From positions 1,094,243-1,158,242 of the forward strand of contig NZ_AXAU01000001.1 in assembly GCF_000472965.1 (NCBI RefSeq): a stretch of 64,000 nt of DNA, given 5' to 3'. The notes under the pieces are model-generated. The model saw only the letters and a program-made list of their open reading frames with translations. It made no database searches and was not told where the DNA came from. Source of the stretch: Bradyrhizobium murdochi. Its GTDB lineage: Bacteria; Pseudomonadota; Alphaproteobacteria; Rhizobiales; Xanthobacteraceae. The position numbers and the translations under genes were made by a program. This document shows positions 16,852 through 27,463 of this stretch, in pieces. Numbering within the stretch: position 1 is the first letter of the stretch; each line of letters begins with the position of its first letter.

Positions 16852-16984
16852 GGCGTCATCCTTTCGTCCAATCAATCTCGCCGCAAGCCAACCCGTGGCC
16901 AGAGATCGCTTGACAGCGCGCGGGCGCGGTTCCAACCTGAAAAGAAAAAAGAAAAACACACGTAATCATCGGGAGGACCACGAC

Positions 16985-18106
16985 ATGTTGAGGCGCGCTT
17001 CAACTATGCTTGCAGCGGTGACTCTTGGGTTCGTCACTGCTTTGACCGGGCCGGTTCAGGCCCAAACCACCGAAAAGCCGCTAGTGCTAAAGGGTCAATC
17101 GACCCACCCCGCATCCTCTAACTTCCATCTCATCTTCAAATTGTGGGCCGAGACCGTCGAAAAGATGACGGCCGGACGCCTCAAGATCGAGACGCTGCCG
17201 GCGGGAGCGATCGTGCCGCCGTTCGAGGTATTCGACGCCACTTCCAAGAACGTTCTCGACGTCGGCATGGGACCGTTCGGCTACATCCTCGGCCGCAACA
17301 CCGCGACGATACCGATGTCGCATGGTCCGCTGTTCGGTATGGACGGCTCGGACTACTGGGCCTGGTACTATGACGGCGGCGGCATGAAGCTGCTCGACGA
17401 GTTCTATCGCGACGTCCTCAGGCTCAACGTCGTCGGCTTCCCGATCCCGACCGATTACCCGCAGGGAATGGGCTGGTTCAAGAAGGAGATCAACAGCCTC
17501 GGCGATCTCAAGGGCCTGAAGTACCGGATCTACGGCATCGGTGCGGAAACCTACGGCAGGCTCGGTGTGTCGGTCGTCACCATTCCCGGCGGCGAAATCG
17601 TGCCCGCCATGGAGCGCGGCGTGATCGAGGGCGCCGAGTGGATCAACTGCGAGGAAGACAAGAAGCTCGGCCTGCATCAGGTGGCCAAGCACTACTACAC
17701 GCCGGGCATGCACGAGCCCGTCACCGGCGGCCAGTTGATGATCAACGGTGACGTCTGGAAGAAGCTCACGCCTGACCTGCAGGAGATCATCAAGGTGGCG
17801 AGCGTCTATGCCACGACGCAACGTAACTTCGCCTTCAATCGCGAGACGGCGCATGCTTGCCAGGACCTGATCAAGGCGGGCGTTCAGATGCATCGCACGC
17901 CCGACGATGTCTTGAAGAACTTCCTCGACGAGTGGGAGAAGATCCAGGCGGAGCACGCGGCAAAGAACCCCTTCTACAAGAAGGTCATCGATAGCCAGAA
18001 GTCCTATGCCGAACAGATCGTGCCGTTCAAGCTCTCCTGGTTCCCGCCGTACAATTTCGCCGGCGAGTACTACTGGAAGAGCAAGATCTACCTGACCAAG
18101 AAGTGA
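16985..18106 (+). CDS. TRAP transporter substrate-binding protein (DctP family), system 1
   Basis: 373 residues with a signal peptide (TMLAAVTLGFVTALTGPVQA). The mature protein has family landmarks: WAETVEKMTAGRLKIETLPAGAIVP, an FEVFDATSKNVLDVG segment, and TIPGGEIVPAMERGVIEGAEW near residue 210, the helix and Arg that normally salt-bridge the carboxylate ligand. The GGEI-P...RGVIEGAEW pattern resembles 2-oxoacid/TakP-like binders. A GGGAGGA site fixes the start. First gene of a complete dctP-Q-M operon. It is clearly similar to the binding protein encoded near 45 kb. Ligand: probably an organic acid (inference). Confidence 0.9.
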   Translation: MLRRASTMLAAVTLGFVTALTGPVQAQTTEKPLVLKGQSTHPASSNFHLIFKLWAETVEKMTAGRLKIETLPAGAIVPPFEVFDATSKNVLDVGMGPFGYILGRNTATIPMSHGPLFGMDGSDYWAWYYDGGGMKLLDEFYRDVLRLNVVGFPIPTDYPQGMGWFKKEINSLGDLKGLKYRIYGIGAETYGRLGVSVVTIPGGEIVPAMERGVIEGAEWINCEEDKKLGLHQVAKHYYTPGMHEPVTGGQLMINGDVWKKLTPDLQEIIKVASVYATTQRNFAFNRETAHACQDLIKAGVQMHRTPDDVLKNFLDEWEKIQAEHAAKNPFYKKVIDSQKSYAEQIVPFKLSWFPPYNFAGEYYWKSKIYLTKK

Positions 18107-18181
18107 TCTCTCTTGCCGCATGAAGCGGAGGTGCTGGTGTCCGTACCGCCGGACGCCAGCACCGTATGAAGAGGAGTGATC

Positions 18182-18775
18182 ATGGCGGCGGACACCAGCA
18201 GTGCTTCGGTCCCGGGCAATCCGGGCGGCGAGTTCCCGCGCGCCTTTTATGCGATTATACGGGCGATCGACCGCTTCACCGACGTGACCGGCAGGCTCAT
18301 TGCTCTAACGATGCTGTTTCTGATGGTGACGATCTCGTACGAGGTCGTCATGCGCTACGGATTCAACGCGCCGACCGTTTGGGTTTATGAATCGAGCTTC
18401 ATGGCCAATGGTTCGGCCTTCATGCTCGGAGCCGCATATGCGCTGTTGAAAGGCGCACACGTTCGCACCGACATCTATTGGGAGAATTACTCGGAGCGAA
18501 AGAAGGGCGTCGTCGACCTAATCTCCTATTTGTTATTTTTTTATCCGGCCATGATCACATTCATGCTGATCAGCATTGACGACGCCTTGCACTCCTATGA
18601 CACCGGCGAACGCTCGCAGGAAAGCGTTTGGCGCGCGATCATGTGGCCGTTCCGGGCCACGGTTCCGCTGGCCGCCCTTCTTCTCATGATCCAGGGCATC
18701 TCCGAAGTACTGAAGTGCTGGTACCAGGTCCAGTTCGGGCGCGAGTTCGTGCACAGAGAAAAGATCGAGATATGA
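18182..18775 (+). CDS. TRAP transporter small membrane subunit (DctQ family), system 1
   Basis: 197 residues with four predicted membrane helices, the DctQ topology. Segments: LIALTMLFLMVTISYEVVMRY (helix 1, partly quoted), MANGSAFMLGAAYALLKGAHVRTDI (helix 2, partly quoted), VVDLISYLLFFYPAMIT (helix 3) and FRATVPLAALLLMIQGI (helix 4). The TRAP small subunit packs against the large subunit and contacts the binding protein. GAGGAG overlaps an upstream GTG and favours this ATG. It lies 75 bases after dctP and its stop overlaps the dctM start (ATGA). Confidence 0.9.
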   Translation: MAADTSSASVPGNPGGEFPRAFYAIIRAIDRFTDVTGRLIALTMLFLMVTISYEVVMRYGFNAPTVWVYESSFMANGSAFMLGAAYALLKGAHVRTDIYWENYSERKKGVVDLISYLLFFYPAMITFMLISIDDALHSYDTGERSQESVWRAIMWPFRATVPLAALLLMIQGISEVLKCWYQVQFGREFVHREKIEI

Positions 18776-20190
18776 CGGGACTCGAACTTCTCGGACTTGC
18801 CATGCTCCTTGTGATGCTGGGAGCGATCTTCATCGGCCTGCCGATCAGCTTCACGCTGCTGTTCCTGGCGCTGATGTTCGGCTACGTCGGCATGGGCGAG
18901 CGGGTCTTCAACCTCGCCTACCTCCAGACCATCGGCCTCATGAAGCAGGACGAACTCGTCGCGGTGCCGATGTTCATTCTGATGGGGTTCATCTGCGATC
19001 AGGCCGGACTGATGGAGCGACTGTTCAAAGCGTTCCGCGACCTGTTTGCACCGATCAATGGCGCTCTCTACGTGGTCGTCATCCTCACAGCGACGCTGTT
19101 CGGCATCGCCGCCGGAACCGTCGGCGCGACGGTTACGCTCCTCGGCATCATGGCCGGGCCGATGATGATCCGGGCGGGTTATGACGTGCGCATGTCGGCC
19201 GGCGCTATTGCGGCCGGCGGCACGCTTGGCATCCTGATCCCGCCGTCGGTGATGCTGGTCGTCATGGCGCCCGTGCTGGATATCTCGATTATCGATCTCT
19301 ATGCGGCCGCCTTCGGCCCAGGCTTCCTGCTGTCCGCCATGTTCATTGCCTACACCTTGATACGCTCTCACTTCAATCCGAAGCTCGGCCCGCCCGTGCC
19401 GATCGAGGACCGGCCCGATTCGATGCGGATCGTGCTGTGGGAGTGTGTGGTCGGTCTTGTGCCGGTTACAGTACTGACGATCCTGACCCTCGGCGCCATC
19501 CTCGCCGGAATCACAACGGCGGCAGAGGCCGCGGCGTTTGGCGCACTGGGGTCAATCGTCCTCGTCATTGCCTACGGCCGGTTCTCGTGGCGCGGGTTGC
19601 TGGATGCCTGCTACGGCACACTTGCAACGACCAGCATGGTGCTCCTCCTCGCGGTAGCTTCCAACGTGTTCGGTTCGGTCTTCTCATGGCTCGGCACGGC
19701 AACCTGGATGACCAATGCCTTGCTGGCCTCGCCGTTGCCGGCCTGGGGCACCATGTCCCTGCTGCTGGGCCTGATCTTCCTGCTCGGCTGGCCATTCGAA
19801 TGGCCGGCCATCGTGTTCATCTTCCTGCCGATGCTGGCGCCGGTGGCCAAGGGCCTGGGCTACGACATGGTCTGGTTCGGTTGCCTCGTCGCGGTCGTGC
19901 TGCAAACCGCCTTCCTGTCTCCGCCGGTCGCCATGTCGGCCTACTATCTCAAGCAGGTCGTCAAGGAATGGAACCTGAGGATGATCTACCGCGGCATGGC
20001 CGACTTCATGGTTATCCAGTGCGTCTGCGTGGTCCTGGTGCTGGCCTTCCCGGCCATCGCGATGTGGTTCCCGCAATGGTTGCAGGCGCGCAGGATAGCA
20101 GCACGCACCGCGCAGATCGAACACGTCGCGCCGCCGCCGACTGCGGCCGCAGCGCTCGATGGTCCGCGCGTTGCGATCCGGAATTTCTGA
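18772..20190 (+). CDS. TRAP transporter large permease subunit (DctM family), system 1
   Basis: 472 residues with about twelve hydrophobic helices, the usual size for DctM, which drives uptake with a sodium gradient. Landmarks: AIFIGLPISFTLLFLALMFG, FILMGFICDQAGLMERLF, ILIPPSVMLVVMAPVLDIS, and PFEWPAIVFIFLPML near the end. The ~30-residue C-terminal tail is Ala/Pro-rich. The ATG overlaps the dctQ stop, so translation is coupled. It is closely related to the large subunit of the second TRAP system in the window, with the same IPPSVML and GWPFEWPAI segments. Confidence 0.92.
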   Translation: MTGLELLGLAMLLVMLGAIFIGLPISFTLLFLALMFGYVGMGERVFNLAYLQTIGLMKQDELVAVPMFILMGFICDQAGLMERLFKAFRDLFAPINGALYVVVILTATLFGIAAGTVGATVTLLGIMAGPMMIRAGYDVRMSAGAIAAGGTLGILIPPSVMLVVMAPVLDISIIDLYAAAFGPGFLLSAMFIAYTLIRSHFNPKLGPPVPIEDRPDSMRIVLWECVVGLVPVTVLTILTLGAILAGITTAAEAAAFGALGSIVLVIAYGRFSWRGLLDACYGTLATTSMVLLLAVASNVFGSVFSWLGTATWMTNALLASPLPAWGTMSLLLGLIFLLGWPFEWPAIVFIFLPMLAPVAKGLGYDMVWFGCLVAVVLQTAFLSPPVAMSAYYLKQVVKEWNLRMIYRGMADFMVIQCVCVVLVLAFPAIAMWFPQWLQARRIAARTAQIEHVAPPPTAAAALDGPRVAIRNF

Positions 20191-20196
20191 CCGCGG

Positions 20197-20649
20197 TTAG
20201 ATGTCCCCGTAGGCCGGCTCATTCGGCCGCGGACCCTTGCCATAGCCCGCGATCATGAACAGGGCACCGATGATCGACAGGTTCTTCAGAGCCTCGATCA
20301 ACGTCTTGGCATTTTCGGGCGCCGGCTGATTCCAGAAATCGTGGAAATAGAAGGTCGTGGCGAGCACGAAGAAGATCAAGAGGATCGCGAAGAAGCGCGC
20401 GCCGAAATTGACCGCGATCATCAGGCCGGCGAGGATTTCGAAACCGCCAACGCCGACCGCCAGCAGTTGCGGCATCGGCATGCCCGCCATGGTTTCGAGC
20501 TGCGAGGTATAGGGCGCAAGCAGCGCCGGAATCGTCACCTTGGATGCGATGAAGTCTGCCGTCTGCTGTATCGCGAAAAGCTTGGTCGCTCCCGTGTACA
20601 TGAAGAGCACGGCGAACAGGACTCGCCCGAAGGTAACTAACGCTGGCAT
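20197..20649 (-). CDS. DoxX-family membrane protein
   Basis: 150 residues with four membrane helices, the DoxX fold: FGRVLFAVLFMYTGATKLFA, AVGVGGFEILAGLMIAVNFG, FFAILLIFFVLATTFYFHDFW, and LKNLSIIGALFMIAGYG. The R-x3-G..F...G..K pattern of helix 1 and the FHDFW motif are typical. Function in this family is poorly defined (redox-linked membrane complexes in some cases). GAGG precedes the chosen ATG; another ATG is eight codons upstream. Convergent with the TRAP permease, six bases from its stop. Confidence 0.82.
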   Translation of the reverse strand: MPALVTFGRVLFAVLFMYTGATKLFAIQQTADFIASKVTIPALLAPYTSQLETMAGMPMPQLLAVGVGGFEILAGLMIAVNFGARFFAILLIFFVLATTFYFHDFWNQPAPENAKTLIEALKNLSIIGALFMIAGYGKGPRPNEPAYGDI

Positions 20650-20910
20650 GGGATCGGCCTCACTGAATGGCATGCAAAGATAGCAGGCGGCGCGAAACGA
20701 TTATGGGCGTTTCGTCTCCGCTTTTCAAACGCTCAAAATCGAAACCATCCGCGCAGCAGCCTGCGCGCGCCCCAACCAGACCTTCCGATAGAAGCAGAAC
20801 CAAGGCGCTTTCTTGATCATAGCTTTTCAAGCGAAGCATGCCCGGCCTGAGCCGGGGGCCGGTAGCGGCCCGCGTAAAGAAAGCTCGTCAGAACAAAAGG
20901 CTAAATCCCG

Positions 20911-20939
20911 ATTTTGATTCAATCTGAACCGGGCTCTAC
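20911..20939. repeat. partial copy of dispersed GGGCTCTA repeat, overlapping a stop codon
   Basis: ATTTTGATTCAATCTGAACCGGGCTCTAC matches, with several changes, the half-palindrome GATTGGATCAGAACCGGGCTCTAG at 62291-62314. Its CTA (20936-20938) is the complement of the maeB stop codon, so the element ends inside the gene's last codon. Confidence 0.55.
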
Positions 20940-23245
20940 CCGAACAAAGTTGGCTGCTGGCGGCCGGCGCGCTCCTGGGCTTCGACGGCGGCGACCGCCG
21001 TCATGTTGAGGACGCCGCGCGCCGTCACCCCCGGGGTGAGGATGTGCGCCGGGCGCGCCGGGCCGATCAGGATCGGACCAACGGGAAGCGCATCCGCCAG
21101 CGTCTTGATCATCTGGTAGGCGACGTTGGCGGTGTCGAGGTTCGGCATGATCAGGATGTTGGCATCGCCTTCCAGGTTGGAATGCGGCAGCACGAGCTTT
21201 CGCGCGGCAGCCGAGAGCGCGGTATCGCCCTGCATCTCGCCGTCGGCCTCGAGCTCCGGATGCTTTTCCTTCAACAGCGTGGTGGCACGGCGCATCTTGC
21301 GCGAGGATTCCGTATCATAGCTGCCGAAGTCGGAGTGTGACACGAAGGCGACGCGTGGCTTCATGTTGAACCGCTGGACATGGGTTGCCGCCAGCGACGC
21401 CACCTCCGCCAGCTCCTCGGCGCTCGGATTCGGACGCACCTGAGTATCGGCAATGAAATAGGAACCCTTGCTGGTGATCATCATCGCCAGCGCCGCGAAA
21501 TCGCTGACGCCGGGCAGAAAGCCGATGATCTCGCGAACATGGCGCAGATGGCTCATATAGCGGCCTTCGACGCCGCAGATCATGGCGTCAGCCTCGCCGC
21601 GCACCACTGCCAGCGCGGCAATCACGGTGTTGTTGGTGCGAACCACAGTGCGCGCAGCCTCGGGCGTGACGCCGCGCCTGCCAGCCACGTCGATGTAGGT
21701 CTGCACATAGGAGCGGTAGCGCGGATCGTCTTCCGGGTTGACGAGATCAAAATCCTGTCCGGCCTTGATCGAGAGGCCGAACCGCTTGATCCTGGCTTCG
21801 ACCACGGAAGGCCGCCCGACCAGGATCGGCCGCGCCAGCTTCTCTTCCAGCACGACCTGCGTCGCGCGCAGCACGCGCTGGTCCTCGCCCTCGGCATAGA
21901 TCACGCGGACCGGCTGGGTCTTGGCCTTGGCGAACACCGGCTTCATGACGAGGCCGGAGCGGAAGGCGAAGCGTTCCAAGAGCGCGGTATATTCCTCGAA
22001 ATTCGTGATCGGGCGCGTCGCCACGCCGGATTCCATCGCGGCTCGCGCCACTGCCGGCGCGATGCGCAGGATCAGCCGCGGATCGAACGGGCTCGGGATC
22101 AGCGAGCCCGGCCCAAAACCTTGCGTCTCGCCGCTGTCAAAGCCCTGCGCCACCGCATCCGACGGCGGATCGCGCGCGAGCTGCGCGATGGCATCGACGG
22201 CAGCATGTTTCATTTCCTCGTTGATCCCGGTAGCGCCGACGTCGAGCGCCCCACGGAAGATGAACGGAAAGCACAGGACGTTGTTCACCTGGTTCGGAAA
22301 GTCGGAACGCCCGGTGCAGATCATCGCGTCGGGGCGCGCCTTCCGCGCTTCGTCCGGCATGATCTCCGGGACTGGATTGGCCAACGCCATCACCAGCGGT
22401 TGGTCTGCCATCGACTTGACCATGTCAGGCGTCAGCACGTTGGGCGCGGACAGCCCTAAGAAAATATCCGCGCCGCCGATCACGTCCGCCAGCATGCGCG
22501 CACTCGTTTTTTGCGCATAGACCGCCTTCCAGCGGTCCATCAGCGTGTTGCGCCCCTCATGCACGACGCCGTCGATGTCACAGACCCAGATGTTCTTGCG
22601 CTGTGCGCCCATCGACACCAACAGATTGAGGCACGCGATCGCCGCAGCACCGGCGCCGGAGCAGACGATCTTCACATCGGGCAATTTCTTGCCGTTCAGC
22701 AGCAACCCGTTGACGATGGCGGCTCCCACAATGATGGCCGTGCCGTGCTGATCGTCGTGGAACACTGGGATCTTCATGCGCTCCTTGAGCTGCGCCTCGA
22801 TCTCAAAACATTCCGGTCCCTTGATGTCCTCGAGATTGATGCCGCCGAAGGTCGGCTCCAGCGCCGCGACCGTCTCGACCACGCGCTCGATGGTGTCGGC
22901 GGCGATCTCGATGTCGAATACATCGATGCCGGCGAATTTCTTGAACAGGACCGCCTTGCCTTCCATCACGGGCTTGGAGGCCAAGGGACCGATGTTGCCG
23001 AGCCCCAACACCGCGGTACCGTTGGAGACCACGGCGACCAGATTGGCGCGCGAGGTCAGCGACGCCGCTTGGGCCGGATTGTTGGCGATCTCCGTGCAGG
23101 CCGCCGCCACGCCCGGCGAATAGGCCAGCGCGAGGTCGCGCTGGTTGGCGAGCGGCTTGGTCGCCTGTATTTCGAGTTTACCGGGCCGCGGCAACTGGTG
23201 ATACGCCAGCGCCGCAGAACGCAGATCTTCAGAATAGGACGACAT
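20936..23245 (-). CDS. maeB: NADP-dependent malic enzyme with phosphotransacetylase-like domain
   Basis: 769 residues, the length of multimodular MaeB. Malic N domain at ~30-160 ([39 protein letters not shown] in part), NAD(P)-binding domain at ~160-420 ([31 protein letters not shown]), and a PTA-like domain from ~430 ([55 protein letters not shown] in part). It decarboxylates malate to pyruvate; the PTA domain is usually non-catalytic and senses acetyl-CoA. GGGAG precedes the chosen ATG. Single gene; the stop lies in a dispersed repeat. Confidence 0.95.
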   Translation of the reverse strand: MSSYSEDLRSAALAYHQLPRPGKLEIQATKPLANQRDLALAYSPGVAAACTEIANNPAQAASLTSRANLVAVVSNGTAVLGLGNIGPLASKPVMEGKAVLFKKFAGIDVFDIEIAADTIERVVETVAALEPTFGGINLEDIKGPECFEIEAQLKERMKIPVFHDDQHGTAIIVGAAIVNGLLLNGKKLPDVKIVCSGAGAAAIACLNLLVSMGAQRKNIWVCDIDGVVHEGRNTLMDRWKAVYAQKTSARMLADVIGGADIFLGLSAPNVLTPDMVKSMADQPLVMALANPVPEIMPDEARKARPDAMICTGRSDFPNQVNNVLCFPFIFRGALDVGATGINEEMKHAAVDAIAQLARDPPSDAVAQGFDSGETQGFGPGSLIPSPFDPRLILRIAPAVARAAMESGVATRPITNFEEYTALLERFAFRSGLVMKPVFAKAKTQPVRVIYAEGEDQRVLRATQVVLEEKLARPILVGRPSVVEARIKRFGLSIKAGQDFDLVNPEDDPRYRSYVQTYIDVAGRRGVTPEAARTVVRTNNTVIAALAVVRGEADAMICGVEGRYMSHLRHVREIIGFLPGVSDFAALAMMITSKGSYFIADTQVRPNPSAEELAEVASLAATHVQRFNMKPRVAFVSHSDFGSYDTESSRKMRRATTLLKEKHPELEADGEMQGDTALSAAARKLVLPHSNLEGDANILIMPNLDTANVAYQMIKTLADALPVGPILIGPARPAHILTPGVTARGVLNMTAVAAVEAQERAGRQQPTLFG

Positions 23246-23500
23246 GTAGGCTCCCGCGTTTCCGGTCCCGAACTCTTGTCTTATTGATACTTCCAGATCA
23301 GGGTCAGTTTTCCGGCAAAATGAGGGGGATGTGAAGCACGGGCGACCACTCGGATGCAACATCCGCGAACGCCGCCGTCAACAGGGGCTCATCGACGAAG
23401 CGCGGCAAATCCGGTAGCATATTCGTCTCCCTACCCCATCCCCCTGGCCGACAATATGGCAAATTTGCCTCCCGCAAGGTCGGCGTCCGGAGCACAACTA

Positions 23501-25483
23501 ATGGTAAAGATACTGCTGGGTCTGGTCGCCGCGGTCGTGATCGCGGTGGGAGGCTTCTTCGGCTTCGAGTACTACACCCAGCATCGAATCAAGGGCGAGG
23601 TCGAGGCCGCGTTCGAGCAGATCAGAGCCAGCGGCAGCAAGGCCAGCCACGGCAAGGTCTCGTTCGACCTGAAGAGCCGCACGCTCAGGATTGACGATAT
23701 CGCGTCTGAATCGGCATCGCAGCCGCCGGTTCGTGTGAAGGTTGCCAGCATCACAGCCTCCGGCGTCGGTCAGCCGGATGCGACGCGCTTCTCGGCCGAT
23801 GCGATCGAGGCGATCGACCTCGAAATCAATGCCAGCATGCCGGCAGGGGCAGATTGGCAAGTCACCTACAAGGTGCCGCGGATCGCGGCGAAGGATTTTT
23901 CCGGTCCGGCAAGCCCGCCGCGGCCACCGGCGTCCTCGTCGACGATAGACCTGTATCGATTGCTTATCGAACAGTTTGGTGCACTCACCGCCTCCTCGAT
24001 CACGGCACCCAGTGTTGCCGGCACCATGAACTCCGGAAACCCGGCGCTGGGGAAGGGAGAATTCGCCTACTCCAACCTTACGCTGCGCGACATGAAGGCC
24101 GGCAAGATCGCCGCCGTCACTCTCGACCGAATGACATTCACCGCGACCTCGCAACCGAAGGGCAAGCCCGAGAAGGTGACCGGGGACCTGGCCAACCTCG
24201 TTGCGCAGGACGTCGATATGGTAGCCGCCGCAGCCATCCTCGATCCGCAGCGCGCCAATGACGACCAATACTATCGCGTCTACCGGCAGATTAGCGCCGG
24301 CCCCTATACGATCACCTCAGGGCAAGGTCCGGCGGTGCGTATCGAGGCACTGACGGCCGACGATATCGGGGCGCGGCCCTCGCGGCTGCAGTTGGCTGCG
24401 CTGCTGGCAACGATACCGTCCGGCACGGCCCAACCGACGCCGCCGCAGGCGCGCGAAATGATGGAACGGGCAGCCAAAATCTACGAGGGCATGCGCATTG
24501 GAAACGCCGAGATACGCGGCCTTTCGATGGATATGCCGGAGGGCGGCTTCAAGCTCGCGTCGATGCGCTTCAGTCTGGAGAACGGAAAGACGGGCGAATT
24601 CGCAGTCGAGGGTTTTGACGGCCGTTCGCCGCAGGGTCCGATCAAGCTCGCCCGCTTCGCTCTCAAAGGATTGGATGTCGCCGGCTTGTTGCGCATGACC
24701 GCGCAGTTCTCAAATCCGGCGCAACCGCCGCCGCCCGACCAGGCGCTCGGCATGATCGCGCTGCTCGAGGGCGCCGAGCTCAAGGGCCTCGCAGCTCCCT
24801 ACAAGAACACCGGCAAGCCGATCAACGTCGACCTCGTTCGCTTGGATTGGGGGCAGTTCGTCGGACCTATCCCGAGCAAGGCACGGCTGATCGCGAAGAT
24901 GTCCGGCCCCCTCGACACGACGCATCCCGGCCAGCGAATGCTGATTGCCACCGGCCTCGACAAGTTGGCGCTCGATCTCGATCTCGGCACGGTGTGGACC
25001 GAAGCATCACGCTCATTCGTGGTGGAGCCGGCAAAAGTCGAGCTTGGTGGCATGCTGAGAGCGTCGGCAAGAATTTCGCTCGCCAACGTACCGCGCGAGA
25101 TTTTCTCGATCAATCCGATTCAGGCAGCCGCCATGGCGACGCAAATCGAGGCCGGCGGAATCGAGCTCACGGTGCGCGATCTCGGTGCCGTTGATCGCGC
25201 GGTCGCCCATTATGCCCGGATGCAGAACATCAGCCGCGACGCGGCGCGGCAGGCGATCGTCAAGGACGTCAGGGACACCGGCGCCAAAACAGCGGCCAGC
25301 AATCCCGATGCAGAGGCGGTGGTGGATTCGCTCGCGCGCTTCATCGAGACGCCGGGGACAGCCCTCACGATCAAGCTGACACCGCTCGGCAAGGTTCCGG
25401 CTATGCAGCTATTCCATCTGCTTCAGACCGATCCGCTCATTGCCCTGTCGCAGTTTCGGCTGGAGGCCGCGACGGCGCTCTGA
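23501..25483 (+). CDS. large membrane-anchored hypothetical protein
   Basis: 660 residues. One N-terminal membrane helix (ILLGLVAAVVIAVGGFFGF, residues ~4-22), then a long periplasmic part that looks like repeated beta-strand blocks, for example FDLKSRTLRIDDIASES and TLRDMKAGKIAAVTLDRMTF. The block style resembles AsmA-like or DUF748-type proteins of the envelope, but I cannot name the family. The C-terminus ends in ALSQFRLEAATAL. GGAG 8 bases before the ATG sets the start; an ATG 45 bases earlier is an alternative. Possible role in envelope or lipid transport is inference from architecture only. Convergent with aspS. Confidence 0.72.
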   Translation: MVKILLGLVAAVVIAVGGFFGFEYYTQHRIKGEVEAAFEQIRASGSKASHGKVSFDLKSRTLRIDDIASESASQPPVRVKVASITASGVGQPDATRFSADAIEAIDLEINASMPAGADWQVTYKVPRIAAKDFSGPASPPRPPASSSTIDLYRLLIEQFGALTASSITAPSVAGTMNSGNPALGKGEFAYSNLTLRDMKAGKIAAVTLDRMTFTATSQPKGKPEKVTGDLANLVAQDVDMVAAAAILDPQRANDDQYYRVYRQISAGPYTITSGQGPAVRIEALTADDIGARPSRLQLAALLATIPSGTAQPTPPQAREMMERAAKIYEGMRIGNAEIRGLSMDMPEGGFKLASMRFSLENGKTGEFAVEGFDGRSPQGPIKLARFALKGLDVAGLLRMTAQFSNPAQPPPPDQALGMIALLEGAELKGLAAPYKNTGKPINVDLVRLDWGQFVGPIPSKARLIAKMSGPLDTTHPGQRMLIATGLDKLALDLDLGTVWTEASRSFVVEPAKVELGGMLRASARISLANVPREIFSINPIQAAAMATQIEAGGIELTVRDLGAVDRAVAHYARMQNISRDAARQAIVKDVRDTGAKTAASNPDAEAVVDSLARFIETPGTALTIKLTPLGKVPAMQLFHLLQTDPLIALSQFRLEAATAL

Positions 25484-25495
25484 GCCGTCGCGTGC

Positions 25496-27271
25496 CTACC
25501 CCTTATCCGGCAGGTTGAGCCGGATGTGGAGCTCGCGGAGCTGCTTTGTGGTGACCTCCGACGGCGCACCCATCAGGAGGTCCACAGCCTGCTGGTTCAT
25601 TGGGAACAGCGAGATTTCACGCAGGTTCGTAGTGCCGCACAGCAGCATCACGATGCGGTCGACGCCGGCCGCCATGCCGCCATGCGGCGGGGCGCCGTAC
25701 TGGAACGCGCGATACATGCCGCCGAAGCGCTCGATGACGTCCTTCTCGCCATAGCCCGCGATCTCGAACGCCTTCACCATGGCTTCCGGCTTGTGGTTGC
25801 GGATGCCGCCGGAGGCGATCTCGTAGCCGTTGCAGGTGATGTCGTACTGGAACGCCTTGATGGTCAGCGGGTCCTTCCCGTTGAGCGCATCGAGGCCGCC
25901 CTGCGGCATCGAGAACGGGTTGTGCGAGAAGTCGACCTTCTTGTCTTCCTCGTTGTACTCGTACATCGGGAAGTCGACGATCCAGGCGAGTTCGAACCGA
26001 TCCTTGTCGATCAGGTTCAATTCCTCGGCCACCTTGGTGCGGGCGAGGCCCGAAAACTTCCAGAATTTTTCCGGATCGCCCGCGACGAAGAAGGCGGCGT
26101 CGCCTTCCTTCATGCCGAGCTGGTCGCGGATCGCGGCCGTCCGCTCCGCGCCGATGTTGTTGGCGAGCGGACCCGCGCCCTCGCCGCCCTCGCGCCACAT
26201 GATGTAGCCGAGGCCGGGCTGGCCTTCACCCTGCGCCCACGAGTTCATGCGATCGCAGAACGCGCGTGAGCCACCGCCCACGCCCGGGATCGCCCAGACC
26301 TGGTTCTTCGGGTCTTCCAGCATCCGCGCGAACACCTTGAAGCCGGAGCCGCGGAAGTGCTCAGAGACGTCCTGCATCTGAATCGGGTTGCGCAAGTCCG
26401 GCTTGTCGGTGCCGTATTTGCGCAGGGCTTCCGCAAACGGAATCCGCGGCCAGCCTTTGGTCACCGGCTTGCCCTTGGCAAACTCCTCGAACACGCCGGT
26501 GACAACCGGCTCCATCGCCGCAAACACGTCCTCCTGCGTGACGAAGCTCATCTCGACATCGAGCTGATAAAACTCGCCCGGCAGGCGATCGGCGCGCGGG
26601 TCCTCGTCGCGGAAGCATGGCGCGATCTGGAAGTAGCGGTCGAAGCCACTCATCATCAGGAGCTGCTTGTATTGCTGGGGCGCCTGCGGCAGCGCGTAGA
26701 ATTTTCCCGGATGGATCCGCGACGGCACCAGGAAGTCGCGCGCGCCTTCCGGGGAGGACGCGGTCAGGATCGGGGTCTGGAACTCGAAGAACCCCTGCTC
26801 CTTCATCCGCCGGCGCATGGAATCGACAATCGCTCCGCGGGTCATGATGTTCTGGTGCAGCTTCTCGCGACGGAGGTCGAGGAAGCGGTATTTGAGCCTG
26901 ATGTCTTCGGGATATTCCTGCTCGCCGAACACCGGCAGCGGCAGCTCGCCGGCAGGTCCCAGCACCTCGATCTCGCTGACGTAAACCTCGACCCTGCCGG
27001 TCGGCAGTTCCGGGTTGTCGGTCCCCTCGGGACGGCGGCGCACCTTGCCGTCGATCCGCACCACCCATTCCGAGCGGAACTTTTCCACTTCCTTGAACGC
27101 CGGCGAGTCCGGATCGGCGACGCATTGAGTGATGCCGTAATGGTCGCGCAAATCGATGAACAGCACGCCGCCATGGTCGCGGATGCGATGGCACCAGCCG
27201 GAAAGACGGGCGATCTGCCCGATGTCGCTCTCGCGGAGCGCGCCGCATGTATGTGACCGGTAGCGATGCAT
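25496..27271 (-). CDS. aspS: aspartyl-tRNA synthetase
   Basis: 591 residues, the bacterial AspRS length. OB-fold anticodon domain at the N-terminus ([39 protein letters not shown] in part), class II motif 2 [10 protein letters not shown] near residue 220, the bacterial GAD insertion between ~290 and 420, and motif 3 [14 protein letters not shown] near residue 535. Alphaproteobacterial AspRS often charges both tRNA(Asp) and tRNA(Asn), feeding GatCAB; whether this copy is discriminating cannot be decided here. Start set at MHRYRS by family length. Divergent from selO, with rnd nearby as in related genomes. Confidence 0.97.
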   Translation of the reverse strand: MHRYRSHTCGALRESDIGQIARLSGWCHRIRDHGGVLFIDLRDHYGITQCVADPDSPAFKEVEKFRSEWVVRIDGKVRRRPEGTDNPELPTGRVEVYVSEIEVLGPAGELPLPVFGEQEYPEDIRLKYRFLDLRREKLHQNIMTRGAIVDSMRRRMKEQGFFEFQTPILTASSPEGARDFLVPSRIHPGKFYALPQAPQQYKQLLMMSGFDRYFQIAPCFRDEDPRADRLPGEFYQLDVEMSFVTQEDVFAAMEPVVTGVFEEFAKGKPVTKGWPRIPFAEALRKYGTDKPDLRNPIQMQDVSEHFRGSGFKVFARMLEDPKNQVWAIPGVGGGSRAFCDRMNSWAQGEGQPGLGYIMWREGGEGAGPLANNIGAERTAAIRDQLGMKEGDAAFFVAGDPEKFWKFSGLARTKVAEELNLIDKDRFELAWIVDFPMYEYNEEDKKVDFSHNPFSMPQGGLDALNGKDPLTIKAFQYDITCNGYEIASGGIRNHKPEAMVKAFEIAGYGEKDVIERFGGMYRAFQYGAPPHGGMAAGVDRIVMLLCGTTNLREISLFPMNQQAVDLLMGAPSEVTTKQLRELHIRLNLPDKG

Positions 27272-27463
27272 GGAAGTCCCAAAAAACAGATGTCGGAGGT
27301 TGAGAATCGGGGGCCAAAGGCGGTCCGAAGTTGCGGAGGGTTTACCCGACGCAGCCGGGGGCGGCAACCAATGGCGCGGCTGTTTTCGGCTCAAAAACGG
27401 CCATTTCGGCAGGCCGGCATCCGGGCCGTTTGCCTATTCCTGGGCTGCGCCTATCTTTAGGTC

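Noticed and set aside
21380..22459. 359-codon plus-strand frame opposite maeB
   Set aside because: Wholly antisense to an intact MaeB with all motifs; Arg/His-rich composition typical of shadows.
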